The position numbers were made by a program, and so were the translations under genes. Of a DNA stretch of 64,000 nucleotides, positions 42,851-50,794 are shown one piece after another (the first letter of the stretch is position 1; every line of letters starts with the position of its first letter). The notes beneath the pieces are model-generated. The model saw only the letters and a program-made list of their open reading frames with translations. It did not search any database and had not been told where the DNA came from. Source of the stretch: Pseudonocardia alni (GTDB lineage: Bacteria; Actinomycetota; Actinomycetes; Mycobacteriales; Pseudonocardiaceae); contig NZ_PHUJ01000002.1 in NCBI RefSeq assembly GCF_002813375.1, forward strand, positions 62,001 to 126,000. Direction: 5' to 3'.

Positions 42851-43771
42851 CTATGGGATTCCGACCGGGTGTTGGTCGTCCCGGTGGGCAGCGTAGAACG
42901 CCTGCTCGTACTCGTGCGGAGGCCGGTCTCCGAGGTAGCCGTGCAGGCGCTGGTGGTTGTGCCAGTGCACCCAGCCCAGCGTCGCGAGCTCGACGTCCTC
43001 CACTGTCTTCCATGGACCGTCTCGGGCGGGTCCGCGGATCAGCTCGGCCTTGTAGTAGCCGTTCACGGTCTCGGCCAGCGCATTGTCGAACGAGTCCCCG
43101 ACGCTGCCGATCGACGGAACCGCGCCGATCTCAGCGAGCCGCTCGCCGTAGCGCACCGACGTGAATTGCGACCCGGCATCGCTGTGACAGCGCAGGTCCG
43201 GCAGCCGGGTGCCGCGCGACCAGCGCGCCATCTCTAGCGCATCGAGCACCATGCTGGTGCGCATGTGCCCGGCGACCCGCCAGCCCACGATCATCCGCGA
43301 GAAGGCGTCGACGATGAAACACACGTAGGCGACCCCGGCCCAGGTCGGCACGTAGGTCAGGTCGGTAACCCACAGCTGATTCGGCGCGTCGGCCCGGAAC
43401 TGGCGCTGCACCAGGTCCGGATGGCGCGCCGCGACTGGATCCGCCCGAGTGGTGCGCAGGCGCTTGGTCCGTCGGGCGCCCTCGATACCCGCCGCGCGCA
43501 TCAAGCGGGCGACCTGGTCACGGCCGACGTCCAAGCCGTCGCGGCGGGCGGCCTTCCACAACTTGCGTGCCCCGTAGACGCGGTAGTTGTTCTCCCACAA
43601 CCCGACCAGCCGCGGGGTCAGCTCGGCGTCCCGCCTGGCCCGCGCCGAGGCCGGGCGGGTCTTGGCGGCGTAGTAGCTGCTCGGGGCCACCTGCAGCACA
43701 CGGCAGATGAGCTCGACCCCGAGCCGGCGCCCCTCCACGACGTCGTCGCGGTGGGCGTCGACGAATGCCAC
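42851..43771 (-). CDS. IS3-family transposase, OrfB (DDE catalytic subunit)
   Basis: A 306-residue integrase-core transposase. The helical HTH_21 region (YYAAKTRPASARARRDAELT, NYRVYGARKLW) precedes the rve domain with catalytic D137 (WVTDLTYV), D198 (CHSDAGSQFTS) and E234 (NALAETVNGYYKAEL), a correct DDx35E spacing. All motifs are intact, so it is probably active. The GTG start shares one base with the OrfA stop. In IS3 elements a ribosomal frameshift near the end of OrfA usually makes the OrfAB fusion. A possible slip site is the TTTCTTC about 30 bases before the OrfA stop. Confidence 0.92.
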   Translation of the reverse strand: MAFVDAHRDDVVEGRRLGVELICRVLQVAPSSYYAAKTRPASARARRDAELTPRLVGLWENNYRVYGARKLWKAARRDGLDVGRDQVARLMRAAGIEGARRTKRLRTTRADPVAARHPDLVQRQFRADAPNQLWVTDLTYVPTWAGVAYVCFIVDAFSRMIVGWRVAGHMRTSMVLDALEMARWSRGTRLPDLRCHSDAGSQFTSVRYGERLAEIGAVPSIGSVGDSFDNALAETVNGYYKAELIRGPARDGPWKTVEDVELATLGWVHWHNHQRLHGYLGDRPPHEYEQAFYAAHRDDQHPVGIP

Positions 43772-44115
43772 TACCTGCGGTACTGGCGGTCGAGCTCCGC
43801 CCCGAAGAAACTCGCAGCCCGCTTGAGCACCTCATTGGCCCGGCGCAGTTCGCGGACCTCTTGCTCGAGCTCGCGTACCCGGGCTGCCTCGTCGGTGGTG
43901 ACACCGGGCTGGTGGCCGTCGTCGACGTCGGCTTGGCGCACCCACAACCGCACCGACTCCGCGCCGTAACCGAGCTGATCGGCCACCCGCTTCACCACAC
44001 CGTGATCGTGTCCCAGCTCGGTGCGCAGGGTGCGGACCATCCGCACCGCCGCGGCCTTCTCCTCCTGCGAGTACCGCCGCGTCGTCGGCTTGCCCGCAGT
44101 GCGTTCTGACGGCAT
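43771..44115 (-). CDS. IS3-family transposase, OrfA (DNA-binding subunit)
   Basis: A 114-residue protein. A helix-turn-helix of the HTH_Tnp_1 type (RRYSQEEKAAAVRMVRTL, VKRVADQLGYGAESVRLWVR) is followed by a leucine-zipper coiled coil (ARVRELEQEVRELRRANEVL) ending in KRAASFFGAELDRQYRR. It binds the terminal repeats and pairs with OrfB. Confidence 0.9.
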   Translation of the reverse strand: MPSERTAGKPTTRRYSQEEKAAAVRMVRTLRTELGHDHGVVKRVADQLGYGAESVRLWVRQADVDDGHQPGVTTDEAARVRELEQEVRELRRANEVLKRAASFFGAELDRQYRR

Positions 44116-44358
44116 GACTCCATCCTCGTTTCCAAGGTCAAGAGTCTCTACAGCACCCAGGGCGGCTCAGGCATGCCCACTGAGGCGGTGCGCCAACGGC
44201 ACAACGCCGCCGACGGCAGCCGCTCGACAGGTTCGTGTCTCGGGTGCGGTGCGCTCGCCATGGCTTCGACCAAAGCCGCCGAATCAAGCATGTCCCGAGA
44301 CCCGACACACTCAGAGGGAGCTGTGCTGGCAAGCCCGCTCACCGCACACACAGCAGTA

Positions 44359-44364
44359 GATAAT
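44359..44364 (+). promoter_or_regulatory. GATAAT -10 element in a small palindrome
   Basis: GATAAT lies inside TAGATAATTTTCTA, whose ends TAGA/TCTA are complementary. The ATG at 44381 follows after 16 bases without a ribosome site, so the mRNA leader is at most about ten bases. The palindrome could be bound by the HTH protein encoded here. Confidence 0.45.
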
Positions 44365-44380
44365 TTTCTAGCATGATCGT

Positions 44381-45058
44381 ATGTTCAGGAGCGTGGACTC
44401 CTCCCCCGCCGACCGGCTCCTCTCCCTGTCGATCACTCTGGCCATCGACCCGCCGATCCCGGCCGATACCGATGTCCACGAGATCGGCCAGGCCGTGGCC
44501 GCAAGGATCGGCAGCGACGGGGTCGCGATGACGACGGCCCCCGTTCGCGGTGAGCCGATCGGCCGCCTCGGCTGGGTCATCCCCACCACCACGAATCGCG
44601 CCATGGGCAGCGGCCTCGCCGACTTCGCACGCGTTTTGGAGGCCGCCGCTCGTGAGGGTCTCGAAGGCGTCGCCCCCCTGACGACCCCGGAAAATCGCGG
44701 CCGCGTCCGCACCGTCGCCTTGGAAGTCCTCACTCTCGACGAGGTCGATCGTCGCCTGGCCATCGACCGCTTCCCCGACGTTGTCGGCATCGACGAGGTC
44801 TGCCACATCCTTGGCGTGAAACGAGCCATGGCCTACCGCCACACCTCCCGCGACAGCTTTCCCCCGCGTGTCCGTGAGGGGGTCGCGATCTGGTTCCGCG
44901 CTGGCGTCGAGCGCTACGCCGCCGAGCTACGGGGGGAACCAGACCCCATGATCGAGAAGATGCGCAGCCTCGGATACTCCACAGCGCCCGTCGAGGTCGG
45001 AACCTCACCGACGGCCGCAGCCGGTAGGGAGGACATCAAGACCACCGGCCCCAGCTGA
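44381..45058 (+). CDS. Protein with C-terminal excisionase-like helix-turn-helix
   Basis: A 225-residue protein. Residues 10-130 have no recognised fold (an alternating strand/helix pattern with LSLSITLAIDPPIPADTDVH). Residues 135-190 form an AlpA/MerR-like unit: VGIDEVCHILGVKRAMAYRH followed by SFPPRVREGVAIWFRAGVER, the usual F-P-x-P and W-x-x-x-x-V pattern. Such proteins serve as excisionases or small activators. The extra N-terminal domain is unusual. It lies just to the right of the IS element. Confidence 0.65.
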   Translation: MFRSVDSSPADRLLSLSITLAIDPPIPADTDVHEIGQAVAARIGSDGVAMTTAPVRGEPIGRLGWVIPTTTNRAMGSGLADFARVLEAAAREGLEGVAPLTTPENRGRVRTVALEVLTLDEVDRRLAIDRFPDVVGIDEVCHILGVKRAMAYRHTSRDSFPPRVREGVAIWFRAGVERYAAELRGEPDPMIEKMRSLGYSTAPVEVGTSPTAAAGREDIKTTGPS

Positions 45059-45272
45059 TCCGCAGCCGAGGACGCCCGACACGGCCTCGACGGCCACGCG
45101 CGCGTCAGAGATTCTGCGCTGGCAGGCGGCACCGCCCCGGCCTGACCCACCCCGCTCACACCGGTCTCCCCGGAGACGCTGGCTACCGTGCGCGGTCGGC
45201 GCGGCAGTGATTGTCGGCCCCCTGTGCCACTCTGCGAGGCGAGCTCGGTCTGCGGGTGGAAGGAGATGAGCG

Positions 45273-45587
45273 GTGACCCTCGCCCTGGAGCTGTTCCCTC
45301 GCCGCGTGGATCCGGAGGACTTCGCCCGCGCCCAAGTCGGACGGTTCGCTGGTCACCAGCTCCGCATCGGCCGCTCCCGAGTCGTGCACGCTGTCGCCTT
45401 CCGTTCCTGGCTCGGCGACCTCACGCTGCCGGTCCCGGCCTGTCACCAGGGCTGGTCCGGATTCGCCGCAGCCGGCGACCTGCTCGCCACCAGCGATCCC
45501 GTGACGTGCCGGAAGTGCGCGTTGCGCGCCGGGCCGGTAGCCGTGGTGGCGGAGCAAACCGCGTTGTTCCCGGTCGAGCTGCCCTAA
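45273..45587 (+). CDS. Small Cys-motif protein
   Basis: A 104-residue protein with an aromatic beta-rich first half (GHQLRIGRSRVVHAVAFRSW). One Cys lies at ACHQGW and a CRKC pair lies near 80 (VTCRKCALRAG), which could form a metal site. GGAG lies upstream of GTG 45273. The size and spacing resemble small proteins often seen on actinobacterial plasmids. No function can be assigned. Confidence 0.6.
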   Translation: MTLALELFPRRVDPEDFARAQVGRFAGHQLRIGRSRVVHAVAFRSWLGDLTLPVPACHQGWSGFAAAGDLLATSDPVTCRKCALRAGPVAVVAEQTALFPVELP

Positions 45588-45770
45588 AGCAGCCCGGCCG
45601 GCGCTGGCCACGGCCCCAGCCGACGAGGCGGCCGGGCGGCGCCCCGAGGATGCGGACCCGCCGCATCGCCGACTTCGAGCCCAGCCTCGACGGACGGCCC
45701 TACCTGCGGCCCGTCCCTCGGATCTCGAGGGCAGGCCGTCGTCGTCTCACCCGTTCGCGCGGGGTTTGAA

Positions 45771-45788
45771 ACGCAACAGGGGTTGCGT
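45771..45788 (+). promoter_or_regulatory. Operator-like palindrome
   Basis: ACGCAAC (45771-45777) and GTTGCGT (45782-45788) are perfect 7-bp inverted arms, followed by GATAC/GTATC half-sites at 45791-45808. It is upstream of the 58-residue gene at 45860. Confidence 0.4.
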
Positions 45789-45859
45789 CCGATACGTCCG
45801 GTGTATCCCGGTTCCCACTCCAGGACCAACCCCCGGCCCCCGAACGGAGCGCTTCACCC

Positions 45860-46036
45860 ATGAGCGTGTCCCAGCGCCTCGCCGAGTACAACGCGCGGAA
45901 CTACGAGCGGCAGGCGGCCCTGACGAACAACCCCCGTAAGCAGGCGAAGCTTCGGGGTAAGGCCGCGGCGGAGCGTCAGAAGGCCGGCCTCCCGCAGCCA
46001 GGGCAGACGCCCCCGCCGCCGGTGGGTGCTAGCTAG
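45860..46036 (+). CDS. Very small basic protein
   Basis: A 58-residue protein from ATG 45860 to TAG 46034-46036: MSVSQRLAEYNARNYERQ at the start, then NNPRKQAKLRGKAAAERQKA and a Pro-rich end. GGAG lies 11 bases upstream. It has consistent high third-position GC and is amphipathic and helical. It is unidentified, possibly an RNA- or DNA-binding peptide. Confidence 0.55.
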   Translation: MSVSQRLAEYNARNYERQAALTNNPRKQAKLRGKAAAERQKAGLPQPGQTPPPPVGAS

Positions 46037-46052
46037 GCGGCCGGGGGCCGGG

Positions 46053-46580
46053 ATGGACGCGCCGACGGTGCGCCTCGGCGCGGTGCCGACCGCGGGGCGG
46101 CCGGTCGAGGTCCGGGAGGGCGGCGTCGGGCTCCAGCAGAAGATCAAGGCCGGTGCGATCGGGCTGATGTGCGTGGGCGCGCTGATCGGGTGCGTGAACT
46201 ACATGACCAGCGACGGGGAGACCACGGCGACGGCGGCCGGGACGACCGGAGGCGGGTCGAGCTACTCCACGGCCGACGTGGAGGCGTGCGACATCGCCGG
46301 GGAGCAGATGCGGGCGGTCGGGGAGATCGACCTCAGCCAGCCACCCGAGAACGCCGCGATGCACACCTTCGCCGCCGCGGAGCAGGTGCAGGGCGCGGCG
46401 GTCTCGGCGGACGACCGGGTCCTGACCAGGCAGCTCGGGGACGGCGCGGCGCTGCTGCGGGACATGGGCGCGACCCTGGCGCCGAACCTGACGCCGCGCG
46501 AGGAGGTCGACCCCTCCGCCGGTGACGACGTGTTCGGGCCGATCGTGGAGACGTGCCGCGGGGTGTACGCCGCGGGGTGA
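46053..46580 (+). CDS. Single-pass membrane protein of unknown function
   Basis: A 175-residue protein. A cytoplasmic 30-residue segment is followed by a transmembrane helix (IKAGAIGLMCVGALIGCVNY, about 32-51) and a 120-residue outer helical domain with two Cys (EACDIAG and ETCRGVY) that may form a disulfide. ATG 46053 is selected; GTG 46026 overlaps the previous gene and is also possible. No family was recognised. Confidence 0.65.
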   Translation: MDAPTVRLGAVPTAGRPVEVREGGVGLQQKIKAGAIGLMCVGALIGCVNYMTSDGETTATAAGTTGGGSSYSTADVEACDIAGEQMRAVGEIDLSQPPENAAMHTFAAAEQVQGAAVSADDRVLTRQLGDGAALLRDMGATLAPNLTPREEVDPSAGDDVFGPIVETCRGVYAAG

Positions 46581-46709
46581 CCCGGGGCGCCGGGAGCGCC
46601 GCGGTGGGCGCCCCCGGCTGTGCGGTTCGGCGCGGGGCTCGACCGTGCACCGCACCTCGGCGGGATGCCCGGTGGCGGCGCGGCTACTCGCTGAGCCACG
46701 ATCGAAGGC

Positions 46710-47000
46710 GTGGACCTGACACCCCTCCAGCGCGTGACGCTGCACCGCCTCGTCGTGGGCGAGGTGACGGCGACGACGGCGCACCGGCGGTCGCTGCGGT
46801 GGCTGCGCCGGTACGGGCTCGTCGACGCGGACGGCATCCCCACCGACGAGGGGCGGGCGTACCTGGTCGAGCTGCGAGCGGAGGTGCAGCGCCGGAGGGA
46901 CGCCCGCGACGAGGCGGAGAACCGGCGGCGCCGCGAGGACCCGGCGTGGGGGATGCGGGACGCGATCCGACGGTGGAAGGCCGGCGAGCGTGACCGGTGA
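46710..47000 (+). CDS. Small winged-helix-like protein
   Basis: A 96-residue protein whose first 55 residues read as a winged helix (LTPLQRVTLHRLVVGEV, HRRSLRWLRRYGLVDADGIP, TDEGRAYLVEL), as in MarR-like or plasmid-control proteins. The rest is a charged helix. The next gene starts 11 bp before its stop. Confidence 0.6.
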   Translation: MDLTPLQRVTLHRLVVGEVTATTAHRRSLRWLRRYGLVDADGIPTDEGRAYLVELRAEVQRRRDARDEAENRRRREDPAWGMRDAIRRWKAGERDR

Positions 47001-47343
47001 CGGGCCGTCCGCGGAGGAGCTGACCGACGCTGCGGTGGCGCGGATCCAGGTGGTGTGCGACGCGGAGCGGATGCGGTACGAGGAGGTCGTCGCCCGGGAC
47101 CCGTCGGTGAAGGCCGCGATGGAGGGCCGGTACGCCGATGAGTTGTCGGCGTGTGTGCACGCGGTGCGGGACGCCTACCTGGCGGAGGGGGTCTCTCGGG
47201 AGCGGGCGGTGCAGGCGTCGGAGGCGTGGTTGATGATCAAGTCCGGGGTGCGGGGTGATCTCGCGTTCGGCGACGAGATCCTGGCGGACTTCGCGTCGGG
47301 GAGGCTCCGGCGCGGCGGGTCAGGGTTCGGCGCACAGCCGTAG
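46990..47343 (+). CDS. Hypothetical helical protein
   Basis: A 117-residue protein, mainly helical (ELTDAAVARIQVVCDAERMR, SRERAVQASEAWLMIKSGVR). GTG 46990 lies within the end of the preceding gene, an 11-bp overlap that suggests coupling. The domain is unknown. Confidence 0.6.
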   Translation: MTGDGPSAEELTDAAVARIQVVCDAERMRYEEVVARDPSVKAAMEGRYADELSACVHAVRDAYLAEGVSRERAVQASEAWLMIKSGVRGDLAFGDEILADFASGRLRRGGSGFGAQP

Positions 47344-47405
47344 TTGTCCACCTGGGGTGGACACGGCAGTCCGGCCGGGGCGTACCATCGTCGGTGGTCC
47401 CGTCC

Positions 47406-47600
47406 ATGGAGCTCCGCGACGTCGAGCGAGCGCTCCGCGCTCACGGCTGCCGTGTGCTCTCCGAGTCCGGGCCGCACACCAAGTGGGGCTGCCCCTGCGG
47501 CGCCCGCACCACGCCGGTCCCCGGCACCGCCATCTCCCCCGGAGTGGTGCGCAGCATCGGCAAGCGCATGGAGTGCCTGCCGAAAGGGTGGTTGCAGTGA
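47406..47600 (+). CDS. HicA-like mRNA interferase toxin
   Basis: A 64-residue protein of the HicA double-stranded-RNA-binding fold. MELRDVERALRAHGCRV is the first helix-strand. SGPHTKWGCPCG has the catalytic His and the G-x-H-x-x-W/F pattern. SPGVVRSIGKRMECLPKGW is the final helix. HicA cleaves mRNA. The toxin precedes the antitoxin and overlaps it in GTGA, the normal HicAB order. The two Cys in GCPCG are a feature of the actinobacterial subgroup. Confidence 0.85.
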   Translation: MELRDVERALRAHGCRVLSESGPHTKWGCPCGARTTPVPGTAISPGVVRSIGKRMECLPKGWLQ

Positions 47601-47986
47601 CGTCGACGTACTTCGTGACCGCGCACCGGTGGGAGCGCGGCTGGGAACTCCACATCGCCGACGCCGCCGACCAGGAGGTCGGCGTGACCCAGTGCCGCAC
47701 CCTCGGTGGGGCGGAGGCGATGGTGCGGGACTACCTCGCCCTGGACGACCGGGACGGAAACGCGCCGCTGGAGATCCGGCCGGTGTTCGACCCTGCCGTG
47801 CAGGAGCAGGTCACCGCGTCCCGGGCGCGGATCCGGGCGGCGCAGCTGGAGCAGGAGGCCGCGGCGAAGGAGTCCCGCGCCGCGGTCGCGCGGCTCGACG
47901 AGCTCGGGCTGTCCGGGACGGAGATCGCGCAGGTCCTCCAGCTGTCCAAGCAGCGGGTGTCGGACCTGCGGAAGGCGTCCCGGTGA
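47597..47986 (+). CDS. HicB-like antitoxin
   Basis: A 129-residue antitoxin. Residues 1-60 form the HicB fold (YFVTAHRWERGWELHIADAA, CRTLGGAEAMVRDYLALDD), a degenerate RNase-H-like domain that covers the toxin. Residues 105-127 (LSGTEIAQVLQLSKQRVSDL) are a helix-turn-helix for autoregulation. The GTG overlaps the HicA stop. Confidence 0.85.
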   Translation: MTSTYFVTAHRWERGWELHIADAADQEVGVTQCRTLGGAEAMVRDYLALDDRDGNAPLEIRPVFDPAVQEQVTASRARIRAAQLEQEAAAKESRAAVARLDELGLSGTEIAQVLQLSKQRVSDLRKASR

Positions 47987-48007
47987 GCCGGGGAGAGGAT
48001 GGCCGGC

Positions 48008-48181
48008 GTGAGTGATGAGACCGCGCCGCAGGACGTCCCGACCGTGAGGAGCCGTCTCGCGTGGCTCGGTGAGGACGCCATCGCGGAGCACTTCGCCGTC
48101 GGGCGGATCCACCTCGACGGCGTCCGTGTGACGGACCTGGACGCTCCGGCTCCGGAGGGCACGCGGCCCGTGCTCCGCTGA
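48008..48181 (+). CDS. Tiny conserved protein, copy 1
   Basis: A 57-residue protein with LGEDAIAEHFAVGRIHLDGV followed by RVTDLDAPAPEG. GGGGAGAGG at 47990-47998 supports GTG 48008 rather than ATG 47999. A second copy of the core lies at 48851-49057. It follows HicB by 21 bp and may be a third member of that operon. The family is unknown. Confidence 0.6.
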   Translation: MSDETAPQDVPTVRSRLAWLGEDAIAEHFAVGRIHLDGVRVTDLDAPAPEGTRPVLR

Positions 48182-48186
48182 GTCGT

Positions 48187-48250
48187 CCGTCCCGGGTGTC
48201 AGCCGGGACGGCCGCACGGCCCGCCCCCGCTGGTTCCGGGGGCGGGCCGT
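48187..48250. terminator. Two consecutive GC-rich hairpins
   Basis: CCGTCCCGG/CCGGGACGG (48187-48211) is followed by a 14-bp perfect stem ACGGCCCGCCCCCG/CGGGGGCGGGCCGT (48216-48250). They lie between convergent genes, fitting a bidirectional terminator. Confidence 0.75.
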
Positions 48251-48283
48251 CGTGCTGCGGCGGCGCTCAGGGGCGCCGCTCGG

Positions 48284-48778
48284 TCACGGCTTCTTCGGTA
48301 AGCCGTTGGGGTGGAAGTGTCGCGACCGCTCGACCCTCATCGCGTTGAGGATCGCCGCGTCGCGCACAGCGGAACGTTGTTGTGCCTGCTCCGCCTCAGA
48401 TTGCGACCTGTAGACCGGGCGCTTGATGAACACCCGGTAGATCCCCAGAGCGACCAGCGAGAGCACGGCCGTGTTGATCAGGGACGCGATGAGGTCCCCC
48501 ACGCTCATGATCATGTAGAACGCGAACACTCCGGAGGCGAACACCGAGAAGAGGACCGGGCGCACGACGGATCCGGCTCTGGGCGTGTCCGGGAGCTGGC
48601 GCCCGTAGCCCGGGAAGTCCTTCGGCCGTTCGGGGCTCAGCGCAGCCGGAGGGCTTGCCCAGCTCGGCGTCAAGGGCGGGCCCTGCGGCCAGGGATTCGA
48701 GATGGGAATCGGGGCCGTGACCCACTCGGTCGGCGGGACCGCCTGGGGGTGAGGGTGCTGCTCCCACCGTGGCTGCAT
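48284..48778 (-). CDS. Membrane protein with Pro-rich N-terminus
   Basis: A 164-residue protein. The first 75 residues are Pro/Trp-rich. Two transmembrane helices follow (VLFSVFASGVFAFYMIMS and LIASLINTAVLSLVALGIYR), then a charged cytoplasmic tail (AEQAQQRSAVRDAAILNAMR). GGGGGAG precedes ATG 48778. It is unidentified. Confidence 0.65.
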   Translation of the reverse strand: MQPRWEQHPHPQAVPPTEWVTAPIPISNPWPQGPPLTPSWASPPAALSPERPKDFPGYGRQLPDTPRAGSVVRPVLFSVFASGVFAFYMIMSVGDLIASLINTAVLSLVALGIYRVFIKRPVYRSQSEAEQAQQRSAVRDAAILNAMRVERSRHFHPNGLPKKP

Positions 48779-48850
48779 GATCACTCCCCCTTGGGTGTTC
48801 ACTCGACACGGTGACACCAATTAGGGAGATTAGCGACGAACTGCAAGATC

Positions 48851-49057
48851 ATGTGGTCGCGCGCGGGTCGCGGTTCCTCGGGGACCGGCCCGACCGCGCG
48901 AGGCCAGCTCGCGCTGCTAGGTGAGGACGCGATCGCGGAGCACTTCGCCGCGGGCCGTATCCACCTCGACGGGGTCCGGGTGACCGACCTGGACACCCCG
49001 CCCCAGAGGGCACCCGCATCGTCATCGCCGGGAGCTGACGACGTCCGCCCCAGCTGA
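48851..49057 (+). CDS. Tiny conserved protein, copy 2 (possibly degraded)
   Basis: A 68-residue frame with LGEDAIAEHFAAGRIHLDGV followed by RVTDLDTPP. It is nearly identical in its core to the gene at 48008-48181, and similar at the DNA level as well. The N-terminus differs and no clear ribosome site is visible, so it may be a partial duplicate that has lost its start. Confidence 0.5.
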   Translation: MWSRAGRGSSGTGPTARGQLALLGEDAIAEHFAAGRIHLDGVRVTDLDTPPQRAPASSSPGADDVRPS

Positions 49058-49277
49058 TCCCGGGAGGGCTACACACCCGGTCCGCCTCCATCGGCAGTGA
49101 CTGCTGGCGAACCGTAGGTCACCACTGCGTGGAGGCCAGGTTCTAGTGGCTCGGTTGCAACAGTGTCTGGGGCCCCGATCACGGCGCTGGGTCCCCACGT
49201 CGACGCGCAGAGAACCTACCCCGGGGGAGGTCGAGGACCATTTGCGATCAGGGCTCCGGTGCGATGTTGTAGGCAAC

Positions 49278-50711
49278 ATGGCTGATCGTGACGGGCATCG
49301 TCGCTGGGTGGCTCCGCCGACTTGGCCGGCGCCGCCGCACGGCTGGGTTCCACCGTCCGGTTGGCAGCCCGACCCCCGGTGGGGACCTGCGCCACCGGGA
49401 TGGCAGTTCTGGGACGACACCCCGGAAGAACCCCCCGCGGGCAATCCGGTGGGTGATCCCACAGAGATGAGGGAGACCGCAACCGAGCCGCACGAGCGGT
49501 CGGGGCCCAGTGTTCGGGCGGAGGACGACGACACCGGTGACAGCCCGGTTCTGGGACACAAGGCAGAGAAGATCTCAGCCGAGGTGCTGTTCCACATTCG
49601 CGACGCGGCCCCGGAGGGCGAGCTCGTACGGGCGGTGTTCCGCGCGAACAGCATGCGGCCACTGGCGAACTTCGTCGCAATCACCAACGTCCGCATCGTG
49701 GTCGGAGACACCACCGATCAAGGCCGCAAGTACCTCAAGCGCCACGTACTGGTCGACGACATCGCCGAGTACAACCTGCGCAAGTACCCCGGTAGCACCC
49801 CCCGCCTGCGCGTGCTCACCAAGACCGGTGAGGACGTCTTCCTCACCCAGATGTTGCACCGCCAGGACGACGAAGCGGTCAACGCAGCGCTGTCCCGTCT
49901 GATGGCCAGACCTGGTCCTGCAGAGGTCATCGCCGCCGCACGCCGGCGGGGTCTGACCCCTGGGACGGGGAGCGCTGCGACGCCACCTCGAGTTGCGCTC
50001 GTCCACGATGACGCACGACGCCTGCTGTCCTCGGCAGCAGCCGCCGCAGAAGCCGGCGACATCACCCACGAGGAAGGCTTCCTGCGCGACGTGATGAACC
50101 TGGCTGGCCGGGCACCCTTGCTCTCACGGACCGAAGTCCGCCAATGGCTCCGGCAGCAGATCGACCGTGACCACGGCAAAGGTCTCATCCGCCGCGGAGC
50201 GACCCTGCTCGGAACCATCGAGGCGACCCGCGGCGAGGGGGTCACCGTCTTCAGCGACCGGATCCTGCACGGCATCCGGGTACATCGGATGGACCCCTTC
50301 GTCTCTGCCGCGGTCCAACTCGACGGAAACGTCATGGTCTCCCACCGGCCGACCCTGACCCGCATGATGGTCGGCTCGGTTCTCCCCGGCACCGCGCTGA
50401 TCCCGGGGCTGGCGTTCCAGAAGAAGCAGGAACACGACAACCGCACCGCTACCGTCACCATCAGCCACCCCGAATGGTCGGTCGACATCGCCATCAACCC
50501 CGACCAGCTCGCGTCGCCGCGCTCCATCGCCGGCCGGATCAACGCCACCGCGGATCAACTCCAGAGGCAGGAGGCCATTCCCACTACAGATATCGGCGCC
50601 AACACCGAATCCGACCGCATCAGCAAACTTGAACGGATCGCCGCGCTACTGGCCCAGGGCCTCATCACGCAAGAGCAGGCCAGCACCCTGCGCGATGACG
50701 TGATGCGTTAG
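49278..50711 (+). CDS. Large protein with PH-like and SHOCT segments
   Basis: A 477-residue protein. Residues 10-60 are Trp/Pro-rich. Residues 95-200 contain a PH-like domain (LVRAVFRANSMRPLANFVAI, TNVRIVVGD, DDIAEYNLRK). A second such region (GEGVTVFSDRILHGIRVHRM with TATVTISHPEWSVDIAINP) lies at about 310-410. The end SKLERIAALLAQGLITQEQA with TLRDD is a SHOCT motif. PH-SHOCT proteins are common in actinobacteria without known roles. The start is uncertain: ATG 49278 has a weak ribosome site. Confidence 0.65.
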   Translation: MADRDGHRRWVAPPTWPAPPHGWVPPSGWQPDPRWGPAPPGWQFWDDTPEEPPAGNPVGDPTEMRETATEPHERSGPSVRAEDDDTGDSPVLGHKAEKISAEVLFHIRDAAPEGELVRAVFRANSMRPLANFVAITNVRIVVGDTTDQGRKYLKRHVLVDDIAEYNLRKYPGSTPRLRVLTKTGEDVFLTQMLHRQDDEAVNAALSRLMARPGPAEVIAAARRRGLTPGTGSAATPPRVALVHDDARRLLSSAAAAAEAGDITHEEGFLRDVMNLAGRAPLLSRTEVRQWLRQQIDRDHGKGLIRRGATLLGTIEATRGEGVTVFSDRILHGIRVHRMDPFVSAAVQLDGNVMVSHRPTLTRMMVGSVLPGTALIPGLAFQKKQEHDNRTATVTISHPEWSVDIAINPDQLASPRSIAGRINATADQLQRQEAIPTTDIGANTESDRISKLERIAALLAQGLITQEQASTLRDDVMR

Positions 50712-50794
50712 CGCCGTAAGGACCAGGGCCGGGCCTACCGTTGGGGTGCACGTTTGTTGAACGAATTTCCTGCTCGCAGTTTGACGCTCAGCCG

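Larger units (their letters stand above)
42830..44159 (-). mobile_element. IS3-family insertion sequence, about 1330 bp
   Basis: Two transposase frames read leftward, bounded by imperfect terminal inverted repeats. The left end TGGGGCTGATGGAGACTC (42830-42847) and the inverted right end (44142-44159) share TGGG, GCTG and GAGACTC with small gaps. No target duplication is visible at these limits, so the exact ends may be off by a few bases or the flanks have changed. Confidence 0.75.
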
